The position numbers and the translations under genes were made by a program. Positions 17,933-24,806 of a stretch of DNA of 64,000 bases are shown piece by piece; positions within the stretch are counted from its first letter, which is position 1, and every line of letters begins with the position of its first letter. This DNA is from Methylobacterium nodulans ORS 2060 (GTDB taxonomy: Bacteria; Pseudomonadota; Alphaproteobacteria; Rhizobiales; Beijerinckiaceae), in contig NC_011894.1 in assembly GCF_000022085.1 (NCBI RefSeq), positions 1,886,501-1,950,500 of the forward strand, in the 5' to 3' direction. The notes below the pieces were generated by a model. The model was given only the letters and a program-made list of their open reading frames with translations. It ran no database searches and was not told the origin of the DNA.

Positions 17933-18790
17933 TCAACCGGAAGTCGTGTGCGCGAAGCTCCAGTAGAGGTCCCGCGCCTGCCGGTAGAACGGTCCCGGCT
18001 CCAGCTCCCGCCCGTCGATCGCCGTCACCGGCATCACCTTCGCGAAGTTGCCCGTCGAGAAGATCTCGTCGGCCTGCGCGAAATCGCCGTAGGTCAGCGT
18101 GGCCTCGACCACGCTCACGCCGGCTTCGCGCAGCAGGGCGATGACCCGGTTGCGGGTGATGCCGGCCAGAAAGGTGCCGTTCGGGGCCGGCGTGTAGACC
18201 ACCCCGTCGCGCGCCATGAAGGCGTTGGCATTGGCGAATTCCGCGATATTGCCGAGGGCGTCGCGCACGAGGCAGTTGCCGAAGCCGCGCGACTGCGCCT
18301 CGGACAGCGCCCGCGCGCCGTTCGGGTAGAGGCAACCGGCCTTCGCCTCGACGGGGGCCGATTCGGCGGTGGGGCGCCGGAAGGGCGACAGCGTGACGGA
18401 GAGCCGTCCGGGCACCGGCATCGGCGCCTCGTAGAGGCACAGGCACCAGGCGGTGGAATCGGGGTCGAAGCGCACGCCGCCCGCAAAGCCGTCCTCGGCC
18501 CAGTACATCGGGCGGATGTAGAGGGGCGTGCTCGGATCGAAGCGGCGCAGGCCCTCCTGCACGAGGTCGCGCCAGGCCTCGACGGCGACGACCGGCTTGA
18601 GGCCCAGAGCCGTCGCCGACCGGTTCACCCGAGCGAGGTGGAGGTCGAGGTCGGGCGTCACGCCTTCGAAGGCCCGCGCGCCGTCGAACACGGTCGAGCC
18701 GAGCCACGCGCCGTGGGTGCGCGGACCCATCATCCGGACATTGCCGGGGTGCCACGCATCCTCGAAGAAGGTCCAGGTCGTCTCGGCCAT
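17933..18790 (-). CDS. Branched-chain amino acid aminotransferase (class IV)
   Basis: 285 residues. PLP enzyme of fold type IV; transfers the amino group between glutamate and branched-chain 2-oxoacids, the last step of valine, leucine and isoleucine synthesis. Signature segments: GSTVFDGARAFEGV, LYIRPMYWAEDG, the PLP-binding lysine K150 in PVEAKAGCLYPN, and the phosphate-binding LAGITRNRVIALLREAGVSV. ilvD, the preceding enzyme of the same pathway, is at 41.5 kb but not linked. The substrate specificity inside class IV (IlvE versus D-amino acid or aminodeoxychorismate enzymes) cannot be settled by eye; the length and motifs favour IlvE-like. ATG at 18790 is in frame with no better start. Confidence 0.82.
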   Translation of the reverse strand: MAETTWTFFEDAWHPGNVRMMGPRTHGAWLGSTVFDGARAFEGVTPDLDLHLARVNRSATALGLKPVVAVEAWRDLVQEGLRRFDPSTPLYIRPMYWAEDGFAGGVRFDPDSTAWCLCLYEAPMPVPGRLSVTLSPFRRPTAESAPVEAKAGCLYPNGARALSEAQSRGFGNCLVRDALGNIAEFANANAFMARDGVVYTPAPNGTFLAGITRNRVIALLREAGVSVVEATLTYGDFAQADEIFSTGNFAKVMPVTAIDGRELEPGPFYRQARDLYWSFAHTTSG

Positions 18791-18884
18791 GCGCGTTCCT
18801 CTGCCGCTGTGCGATTCATCCGGTGATCAGATCGCGAAAGGCGCGCCCGGTCCAGGCGGACGGCTTTAAGCGCCGCCCCACCGC

Positions 18885-19337
18885 TCATGCGCCGAGAGAG
18901 AGCGTGGGCGCCGGCGCGGCACGGCCGCCGAGCATGCGCTTGGCGAAGGCGGCGCCCCGGATGGCGAGCCCGAACAGCTTGGGCTGCGGACGCAGGCAGA
19001 AGGCCACCTTCTTGACGTAGGATTCGACGTGCCAGTTCGCGACCGCGCCCTTGGGCAGGAACAGCACGTCTCCGGCGACGAACCGCCGCGGCGTCGTGGT
19101 CGCATCGCCGATGATCGCCGAGCCTTCGAGGAAGTAGATCGTCTCGTCGATATCGTAATGCCAGACGAACTCGCCCGCCGTGCAATCCCACAGGATCGTG
19201 CTCGCGGTCCCGTCCGAACTGCGCGACAGCAGCGCGTTGCGGGCCTCCGGCGTTCCCACGCGGACCCAGTGCGGGTTGATCGGGGCGGGCTTGAGCGGCA
19301 CGTCGGTTGGGCAGTAGACAATCGGCGGCAGCGACAC
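18885..19337 (-). CDS. Cupin-domain protein
   Basis: 150 residues. A single cupin fold is visible: WDCTAGEFVWHYDIDETIYFLEGSAIIGD holds the first motif (H...E) and RRFVAGDVLFLPKGAVANWHVESYVKKVAF the second (P.G...H), resembling the DUF861/(S)-ureidoglycine-type small cupins. Start set at GTG 19337, which has a strong AGAGGAGG 7 bp upstream; the frame extends further but without a ribosome site. A C-terminal stretch of basic and hydrophobic residues (LFGLAIRGAAFAKRML) follows the cupin. Metal binding is likely; the substrate is unknown. Confidence 0.78.
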   Translation of the reverse strand: MSLPPIVYCPTDVPLKPAPINPHWVRVGTPEARNALLSRSSDGTASTILWDCTAGEFVWHYDIDETIYFLEGSAIIGDATTTPRRFVAGDVLFLPKGAVANWHVESYVKKVAFCLRPQPKLFGLAIRGAAFAKRMLGGRAAPAPTLSLGA

Positions 19338-19605
19338 GGTGGGGCCTCCTCTGAACGGCGCGGGAACGCGCCCTGTCGTGACTGTGGTGCCGCCATCCTC
19401 GGGGGCGAGGAACTGACGCGCCGGCCGACCGGGTCTCCCGCAAGACCGCGAGTAGCATCCTGCCATTGAGCCGAGCTGAATCCGATCCGCGAAAACCACG
19501 CGATCCCCTCAGAGTTTCGCAAGGATTGTCCTGCCGGATGATCTCGGGCGGATCTTCCGTAAGGATCGGTGCCGGGTCGTTTGTCCGAACGGAGTTTCAT
19601 CGCCG

Positions 19606-20526
19606 ATGCCGCTCGATCCCCGGCTCCGCCGCTATCTGGACGTCATTGCCTTTGCGGGGGGGCGGCTGACGACGATCGAGGCCCGCCGCACCGGCCTCGA
19701 AGGACTCGGCCGGCTCGCCGGCGCGCCGGTGCCCGTGGCCGCGGTCGAGGATCTCATCCTGGACGGGCCGGCCGGTCCCATGGCCGCGCGGCTCTACAGG
19801 CCGCGGGACGAGACCGGGGCGGTTCTCCTCTATTTCCACGGCGGCGGCTTCGTGGGCGGCAGCCTGACCGCCCATGACGGGATCTATCGGCGGCTCGCGG
19901 CGGCGAGCGGCTGCGCGCTGCTCGCGGCCACCTATCGTCTCGCGCCCGAGCACCCGTTCCCGGCCGCCTGCGAGGATGCGGCGGCATCCCTGTCGGGCCT
20001 CGCCGCGCGCGGCCGGGCTCTGGGCTTCGATCCGGCCCGGCTCGCGGTCGGCGGGGACTCGGCCGGCGCCAATCTCGCGGCCGGGCTGTGCCAGGCGGCC
20101 CGGGATGCGGGCGGGCCGGCAATCGCCGTCCAGCTCCTCCTGTGCCCCGTCCTCGATGCGGCCGGGGACGGGGAATCCTACCGTCTCTACGGGGAGGGCC
20201 ACGGTCTCGATCGGGCGACGCTCGCCCTCGACATCGCCTCCTACGCGGCGGGCGCGGATCCGGCCGATCCGCGCCTCTCGCCGCTGCGGGCGCCCTCGCT
20301 CGCGGGCCTGCCCCCGGCGCTGATCCACACGGCGGAGTACGACATGGTGCGCGATGACGGCGCGGCCTATGCGGCCCGCCTGGCGCAGGCCGGCGTGCCG
20401 GTCCGCCATACCTGCCATCCGGGGATGATCCACCATTTCTACGGAATGGGCGGCCTCGTTCCGGACGCGGCGCAGGCGCTCGACGGGATCGGCGCCGAGC
20501 TCAGCGCGGTGCTGGCGGGCGGGTGA
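19606..20526 (+). CDS. Alpha/beta hydrolase, hormone-sensitive-lipase-like esterase
   Basis: 306 residues. Member of the bacterial HSL (family IV) esterases: oxyanion-hole motif HGGGF at 78-82, nucleophile motif GDSAG at about 149-153, acid around AEYDMVRDDG and catalytic histidine in HTCHPGMIHHFYGMGG near the C-terminus. Would hydrolyse short-chain carboxyl esters in the cytosol; natural substrate unknown. Full family length, no signal peptide. Monocistronic by position; 268 bp upstream separates it from the divergent cupin gene. Confidence 0.87.
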   Translation: MPLDPRLRRYLDVIAFAGGRLTTIEARRTGLEGLGRLAGAPVPVAAVEDLILDGPAGPMAARLYRPRDETGAVLLYFHGGGFVGGSLTAHDGIYRRLAAASGCALLAATYRLAPEHPFPAACEDAAASLSGLAARGRALGFDPARLAVGGDSAGANLAAGLCQAARDAGGPAIAVQLLLCPVLDAAGDGESYRLYGEGHGLDRATLALDIASYAAGADPADPRLSPLRAPSLAGLPPALIHTAEYDMVRDDGAAYAARLAQAGVPVRHTCHPGMIHHFYGMGGLVPDAAQALDGIGAELSAVLAGG

Positions 20527-20692
20527 CGGCTCCGGACGCAGGGGCATCCTTCCGAGAGCCGTCCGGCAAGGGCACGTGCCGGGGCGCGGGCGCCCCCGAG
20601 CGATTCACGCGGATCTTCCGCTCGGCGGCCGGGCCGCTCCGTGAAGGGCAGGGAGAGCCGACGTCGCGGAAGGCGGACGAGGCAGGCCGGGA

Positions 20693-21175
20693 CTACGAGG
20701 CCGATTTGCGGCGACGTGGGGCCGGAGCGCGCACGACCGCATCGGGGGCCGCAGCCTTGGCGGCGGCCGGCCGGCGCTTCTGGCCGAGGCCGATGCTCTT
20801 GGCGAGTTCCGAGCGCTGCGCGGCGTAGTTCGCGGCCACCATCGGATAGTCCGGCGGCAGGTTCCACTTGCGGCGGTATTCCTCGGGCGTGAGGCCGCGG
20901 GTGGCGAGGTGCCGCTTGAGCGACTTATATTGCCGCCCATCCTCCAGGCTGATGATGTAGTCCGGCGTGACCGACTTGCGGATGGAGACGGGCGGAACCA
21001 GCTTCTCGGGCTCGGGGGCAGCCGCCTTCTGAAGATCGCGCAGGGCCGCATGCACCGACGTCAGCAGCTCCGGCAAGGACGAGGCCGGCACTGCATTCCG
21101 GGTGACGTAGGCCGAGACGATATCGCTCGCGAGCGCGATGTAGTCGGCAGCATCCAGATTCGTTTCCGCCGTCAT
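20693..21175 (-). CDS. MucR/Ros-family regulator with degenerate zinc site
   Basis: 160 residues. The conserved MucR core runs from VSIRKSVTPDYIISLEDGRQYKSLKRHLATRGLTPEEYRRKWNLPPDYPMVAANYAAQRSELAKSIGLGQ, about residues 63-132. In zinc-binding Ros/MucR proteins this segment has C-x2-C/D-x9-H-x3/4-H; here the ligands read S76, D79, H89 and R93, so at least two are lost. Similar variants that fold without zinc have been described in Mesorhizobium. The N-terminal oligomerisation region (ADYIALASDIVSAYVTRNAV) is intact, and the C-terminal tail is Lys/Arg/Ala rich. Start at 21175, 8 bp after AAGGGG. MucR proteins act as global H-NS-like repressors in alphaproteobacteria. Confidence 0.9.
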   Translation of the reverse strand: MTAETNLDAADYIALASDIVSAYVTRNAVPASSLPELLTSVHAALRDLQKAAAPEPEKLVPPVSIRKSVTPDYIISLEDGRQYKSLKRHLATRGLTPEEYRRKWNLPPDYPMVAANYAAQRSELAKSIGLGQKRRPAAAKAAAPDAVVRAPAPRRRKSAS

Positions 21176-21300
21176 ATGGCTGGTCCCCTTCTCAAATATC
21201 TGCGGTGCCGGGGTCACCCGGTGCCCGAGAATGCCTCAAGACCTGGGCCAAAGGTCGAAGGGTGGTCGGGCCGATGCCCGATGACCTAATCCCAGGCCAG

Positions 21301-21316
21301 TCACCCAAATGGGTGA
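21301..21316. promoter_or_regulatory. Palindrome upstream of the MucR gene
   Basis: TCACCC-AAAT-GGGTGA, a perfect 6-bp inverted repeat around an AT spacer, 126 bp upstream of the MucR start and 41 bp before a small divergent gene. Operator candidate; no protein can be assigned. Confidence 0.35.
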
Positions 21317-21356
21317 TGACGGGGGTAAGTCAATCGCTTCTGCTGCCGTTTGGTGA

Positions 21357-21596
21357 ATGGAGGCAGCTTTGAGCGAGTTCGGTCCTGTACCGTCCTGGGC
21401 CCGGCGGCGCATGCAACGGCTTCATGAGCGTAGTCCCGGCGGGAAGGTCGTCCGTTGGATCGCCTTCGTCGCTCGCGATGGTGCGCAACGTCTGTCGGAG
21501 GCGCGTGAGGACGCGGCGTCGGCGAGGCAACCCGACAACATCATCCCGTTCGCGCTGCGCGCGAGCGGCGCCGCAGCCGGCAACGCCGCCGCGTAG
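21357..21596 (+). CDS. Small hypothetical protein
   Basis: 79 residues, basic and alanine-rich (PSWARRRMQRLHERSPGGKVVRWIAFVARDGAQRLSEAREDA), no recognised domain. ATG 21357 has no ribosome site; the in-frame TTG at 21369 has GGAGG 6 bp upstream and would give a 75-residue product. Transcribed away from the MucR gene. The codon use resembles neighbouring genes, but the reading is uncertain. Confidence 0.45.
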   Translation: MEAALSEFGPVPSWARRRMQRLHERSPGGKVVRWIAFVARDGAQRLSEAREDAASARQPDNIIPFALRASGAAAGNAAA

Positions 21597-21600
21597 TCGC

Positions 21601-21648
21601 TTGGCAGGGGCAGGACCTGGCAGGGGCAGGACTTGGCAGGGGCAGGAA
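21601..21648 (+). repeat. Three tandem 16-bp repeats
   Basis: TTGGCAGGGGCAGGAC, CTGGCAGGGGCAGGAC and TTGGCAGGGGCAGGAA follow head to tail directly after the small gene. Candidate variable-number repeat. Confidence 0.85.
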
Positions 21649-21727
21649 TGGGGGCATGAAAAAGGCGGGTCGGCGCTCGCGCGCCGCCCGCCTCATGCAT
21701 GAAGCCGGCCGTGGATCCTTCAGAGCA

Positions 21728-21824
21728 GGATCCGTTCACGGTGGACCGGATGCCGCTCTCGCTCTTTCGAGTTTGCCGCATTTTCTGCGACGAACCGGCA
21801 TCCACCTCGTCGGAAAATCCTCTA
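21728..21824 (+). repeat. Interspersed repeat family C, copy 1
   Basis: Shares the block CGAACCGGCATCCACCTCG and an upstream GAtCCGTTC...GCTCTC pattern with 41320-41424 in the same orientation. Non-coding, about 97 bp. Confidence 0.6.
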
Positions 21825-22049
21825 ATGCACCTCGCGCAGCGCCACCGCGTTCGGCCTCAGGCCGAAGCGCTCGGCCAGATGCCAGCGCAGCTCGCGGGAG
21901 GAGTGATAGCCGTAGCTTCTGTCGATGAGATGGCTGATGTCGATCGGGCCACTGCCCTCGCCGTGCCGGCTGATCTGATCGACATGGAACGTGATGCCGT
22001 CGTTGAAGACGGTCGGGGCGCCGGAGCGCCGGGTGTACTCGAACATCAT
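21822..22049 (-). CDS. Small hypothetical protein
   Basis: 75 residues, soluble, mixed charge (MMFEYTRRSGAPTVFND; HVDQISRHGEGSGPIDISHLIDRSYG; LRWHLAERFGLRPNAVALREVH). I do not recognise it. An A-rich leader (GAAAAGAAAAGACAAC) precedes the ATG without a canonical ribosome site. Its stop overlaps the end of a family C repeat by 3 bp. The ordered sequence with balanced aromatic and charged residues looks more like a real protein than a chance frame. Confidence 0.5.
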   Translation of the reverse strand: MMFEYTRRSGAPTVFNDGITFHVDQISRHGEGSGPIDISHLIDRSYGYHSSRELRWHLAERFGLRPNAVALREVH

Positions 22050-22076
22050 TTGTGTTGTCTTTTCTTTTCTCGTTGC

Positions 22077-22178
22077 GGCGCTCCCGGAGGGAGCGCCTGT
22101 GAGGTCTTGCGCGGCAGCCGGATGATCCGGTGCCGGGGCGGACGGAACGCCGCCGAGGGCGGGCCCGACGGCCCGCCA
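22077..22178 (-). terminator. Two GC hairpins downstream of the cold-shock gene
   Basis: GGCGGGCC-CGAC-GGCCCGCC lies just after the csp stop (about 22158-22178) and GGCGCTCCC-GGA-GGGAGCGCC at 22077-22097. Neither has a T-run. Termination of csp is inferred from position. Confidence 0.4.
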
Positions 22179-22189
22179 GGGCTGATCCC

Positions 22190-22399
22190 TCAGGCCGCCT
22201 GCAGGTTGCCGGCCGAGACCTTCCCGCTGCGCTTGTCGGTCTGCAGCTCGTAGGAGATCTTCTGGCCCTCGACGAGGCCGCGCAGTCCGGCCCGCTCCAC
22301 CGCGGAGATGTGGACGAAGACGTCCTTGCCCCCATCATCCGGCTGAATGAAGCCGTAGCCCTTCTGGTCGTTGAACCACTTGACAGTACCAGTATTCAC
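22190..22399 (-). CDS. Cold-shock protein (CspA family)
   Basis: 69 residues. Single OB-fold RNA/DNA-binding domain: RNP1 KGYGFIQ and RNP2 DVFVHISAV are intact, preceded by the standard opening TGTVKWFNDQ. Acts as an RNA chaperone in the cytosol. Start set at GTG 22399 with GAGGA about 10 bp upstream; an ATG is not available near the domain. Typical family length. Surrounded by very small stress-type proteins on the same strand. Confidence 0.93.
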   Translation of the reverse strand: MNTGTVKWFNDQKGYGFIQPDDGGKDVFVHISAVERAGLRGLVEGQKISYELQTDKRSGKVSAGNLQAA

Positions 22400-22593
22400 G
22401 AAGGTCGTCCTCGTCTCGTGCAGGATTCCCCGACCGGAGCGGCCTGACGGGCCGGTCGGCGCGACAGCATCTGCGGAGGGGGAAAGCGATGAGGGTGATC
22501 GGCCCGGCTTGCGCCGGGCGCAAGCCGTCCGCCCGATTCGCTGATCCCTATGTAGGGGGCGTATGAGGCCGGAACAAGGCCGGGAGGCGGGCG

Positions 22594-22800
22594 TCAGGGA
22601 TTGGTGCGCCCGCGCTGGTTCGGGTCGACACCGCCCTCGGGGGTGGTGTCGTTGGAGACGTCGCCCTCGTAGGTATTGGCGCCTTCGAGCTCTTCCGGGT
22701 CGGCGCCGGCCTGGGTCATGCCCTTGCTGGTTCCGATGCCGGGATTGCCCTTGAGGTCGGCGTCGGTCGGGGTTTTGGTTTTCGGCTGCTTCGAACTCAT
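22594..22800 (-). CDS. Small disordered hypothetical protein
   Basis: 68 residues, hydrophilic and apparently unstructured (MSSKQPKTKTPTDADLKGNPG; QAGADPEELEGANTYEGDV; DTTPEGGVDPNQRGRTNP). No hydrophobic core, no recognised domain. ATG 22800 is preceded by GGCAAGGC. Composition recalls small stress-induced hydrophilic proteins; function unknown. Confidence 0.6.
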   Translation of the reverse strand: MSSKQPKTKTPTDADLKGNPGIGTSKGMTQAGADPEELEGANTYEGDVSNDTTPEGGVDPNQRGRTNP

Positions 22801-22927
22801 GAGCGTGCCTTGCCTGGAGCATTCTTCGGTGACGCGGGTGCCGGTCGTCGGAGACATGCCTTCGCATCGACGATTGAGAGCGGCGTGCGACCCATCGTGA
22901 CCGGATGCGCACGATGGGCGACACCGC

Positions 22928-23248
22928 TCAACGGTTGAGGGCCTGCTCCAGTTCGCTCCGGCTCATGCGCGAGCGGCCCTTGATGTTGCGGCGCTTCGCC
23001 TCCTCGTAGAGGTCGGCGCGGCTCGCCTGCGCGCGCGTCTCCCGTTCCTTGTGGCGGGTGCGACGGAAGGTGCTGCGGTTCTGCTCGGGCGTCTCCTGGT
23101 TCGAGGCGCCGGCCTCGCGCAGCGCAATGGCGATCGCCTGTTTGGGGTTGGTGACGCGGCGGCCGCTGCGCTGCTCGAGTTCGCCCTCCTTGAACTCGTG
23201 CATCACGCGTTCGATGGTGTGCTTCTGCGCGGGGGTAGTGCGGGCCAT
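22928..23248 (-). CDS. DUF6496-like small protein with Rho-N/SAP-like tail
   Basis: 106 residues. Opens MARTTPAQKHTIERVMHEFKEGEL, with a conserved-looking GRRVTNPKQAIAIALREAG block seen in small proteobacterial proteins of unknown function, and ends SRADLYEEAKRRNIKGRSRMSRSELEQALNR, which resembles the short helix-turn-helix Rho N-terminal/SAP motif that binds nucleic acid. Strongly charged. Start at ATG 23248; the frame extends upstream without a ribosome site. A chromatin or RNA-related role is only a guess. Confidence 0.72.
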   Translation of the reverse strand: MARTTPAQKHTIERVMHEFKEGELEQRSGRRVTNPKQAIAIALREAGASNQETPEQNRSTFRRTRHKERETRAQASRADLYEEAKRRNIKGRSRMSRSELEQALNR

Positions 23249-23392
23249 GGCATGACTCCGACTGTCCGATTGGCGGGTCTGCACCCTCAACGCCGCAATG
23301 CGCCGGCCGTTCGCCGGCCACCCGCAACCGTACCTGTCGCATCTGCGCCGCACTCCCCATATAGAAGACGATTGCAGACGGTCGGATCATTC

Positions 23393-23782
23393 ATGGCGGG
23401 TATCTCGGTTTCTCTCGAAGGCTCCAACATCCAGCTCTCGTTCCAGAAGGATGATCAGGCCACTGCGGTGATCATGGACGCGCGGGCGGCGCGGGCACTG
23501 GTGCGCGCGGTCGGTCAGCTCCTCACGGCCATCGACGAAGGCGAGGAGACGGATCAGGCGGACGAGATGAACGAGGAGGAGGTCGCCATGCTCGACGTCA
23601 CCTCCTCGGTGATCGAGGTCGGGACCGACGAGAGCGGCCAGGCGGTCGTTGCCCTCCAGGCTGGCGCCCTGCCGCCTTTCCAGCTTCGCCTCACGGACGA
23701 GGAGGCCCGTCACGTGGCGACGAGCCTCAATCAGATCCTCAGCGCGCCGCGCGACGTGCGCACGTCGCACGGCGGCCATTGA
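23393..23782 (+). CDS. Hypothetical acidic protein
   Basis: 129 residues. A beta-rich first half (ISVSLEGSNIQLSFQKDDQATAVIMDARAARALVRAVGQLL) and an acidic linker (DEGEETDQADEMNEEE) lead to a second half with an LRLTDEEARHVATSLNQIL helix. No family recognised. The ATG is inside a longer open frame but is the first start after the divergent DUF6496-like gene. Converges on the proline-rich gene downstream. Confidence 0.62.
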   Translation: MAGISVSLEGSNIQLSFQKDDQATAVIMDARAARALVRAVGQLLTAIDEGEETDQADEMNEEEVAMLDVTSSVIEVGTDESGQAVVALQAGALPPFQLRLTDEEARHVATSLNQILSAPRDVRTSHGGH

Positions 23783-23789
23783 GCCCGGA

Positions 23790-23996
23790 TCAGCGCCGGG
23801 TACCGGGATCGGTGGGGCCGCCCGGCAGGTAGTCGGGTTCGGAGCCGGGGCCCTTGGGGTCGGTCACGCCGGGATCGTTGACGGGGTAGGGGCTGCGCGG
23901 GCCGGTCGGTCCGGTATCCGGCAACTCGTCCGGCGGTTTGGGCGGCAGGTCGGTGGGAGGGGTGCCGCCGGGATCGGGCAGGCCAGGGTTGGCCAT
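23790..23996 (-). CDS. Small proline-rich hypothetical protein
   Basis: 68 residues, about one third proline and glycine (MANPGLPDPGGTPPTDLPPK; PDELPDTGPTGPRSPYP; TDPKGPGSEPDYLPGGPTDP). No signal peptide or domain. The ribosome site is excellent: AGGAGG 7 bp before the ATG, which makes it a convincing gene despite its composition. Disordered; function unknown. Confidence 0.65.
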   Translation of the reverse strand: MANPGLPDPGGTPPTDLPPKPPDELPDTGPTGPRSPYPVNDPGVTDPKGPGSEPDYLPGGPTDPGTRR

Positions 23997-24150
23997 GGTC
24001 GTGCCTCCTCTGTTGGCGTTCGGGAGACAACCGAAGGGCCGCAGAGGAGTTCCGGTGGGGAACCGCTGCGGGCGGGAAACGGTCGCAGGCGGGAACTGCG
24101 GCAGGCGGGCTCTGTTGCCCGGTCGAGTTCCCTTACCTTGGAGACATCCG

Positions 24151-24723
24151 ATGCCCGATATTCGGCAGGCGAAGATCCTCATCATGGCGACCGACGGTTT
24201 CGAGCAGTCGGAACTCGAAGTGCCGAAGGCGAAGCTGAGCGAAGCCGGCGCCACGGTCACGGTGGCGGCTCCGAAGTCCCGCCGGAGCGGCGATTCCATC
24301 CGCGGCTGGGACAAGACGGATTGGGGGCGCCCGGTGAAGGTCGATGCCGACATCGAGAGCGTGGATCCGTCCGCCTACGACGCCCTGGTGCTGCCCGGCG
24401 GTCAGATCAATCCGGACAAGCTGCGGCTGGAGCCGAAGGCGCTGGAGATCCTGCGCGGCTTCCTCGCCAGCGGGAAGGTCGTCGCCGCGATCTGCCACGC
24501 GCCCTGGCTGCTGGTCGAGGTCGGCGCCGCCAAGGGGCGCCGGATGACCTCCTACGCCTCGATCAAGACGGACGTCATCAACGCGGGCGCCGATTGGCGC
24601 GACGAGGCCGTCGTCACCGATCAGGGCATCATCACGAGCCGCAATCCCGGCGACCTCGACGCCTTCTCGGCCAAGATCATCGAAGAGGTCCAGGAAGGCC
24701 GCCACGGCCGCGCCGCAGCCTGA
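24151..24723 (+). CDS. DJ-1/PfpI-family protein
   Basis: 190 residues. Class I glutamine amidotransferase-like fold: KILIMATDGFEQSELEVPKAKL carries the conserved Glu, and AAICHAPWLLVEVGAAKGRRMTSY carries the nucleophilic-elbow Cys followed by His, as in PfpI protease/YhbO-type deglycases. Cytosolic; members act on glyoxal-modified proteins or nucleotides and in stress protection. ATG 24151 with TTGGAG about 8 bp upstream. A rho-independent-like hairpin follows at once. Confidence 0.88.
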   Translation: MPDIRQAKILIMATDGFEQSELEVPKAKLSEAGATVTVAAPKSRRSGDSIRGWDKTDWGRPVKVDADIESVDPSAYDALVLPGGQINPDKLRLEPKALEILRGFLASGKVVAAICHAPWLLVEVGAAKGRRMTSYASIKTDVINAGADWRDEAVVTDQGIITSRNPGDLDAFSAKIIEEVQEGRHGRAAA

Positions 24724-24733
24724 CAGCGGGAGC

Positions 24734-24757
24734 CCAGAGGGCCTTTCGGCCCTCTGG
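24734..24757 (+). terminator. Hairpin after the DJ-1/PfpI gene
   Basis: CCAGAGGGCC-TTTC-GGCCCTCTGG, perfect 10-bp stem, 10 bp after the stop. More GC hairpins at 24757-24800 lie downstream of ftsK on the other strand. No T-run. Confidence 0.6.
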
Positions 24758-24806
24758 CGCGGGGTGCGCGGGCACTTGAGCCCCCGCGCGGGGCGTAAGC
24801 CCCGGA

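Noticed and set aside
21601..21648. Short regular repeats as a CRISPR array
   Set aside because: The 16-bp units are directly tandem with no spacers, and no cas genes are near.
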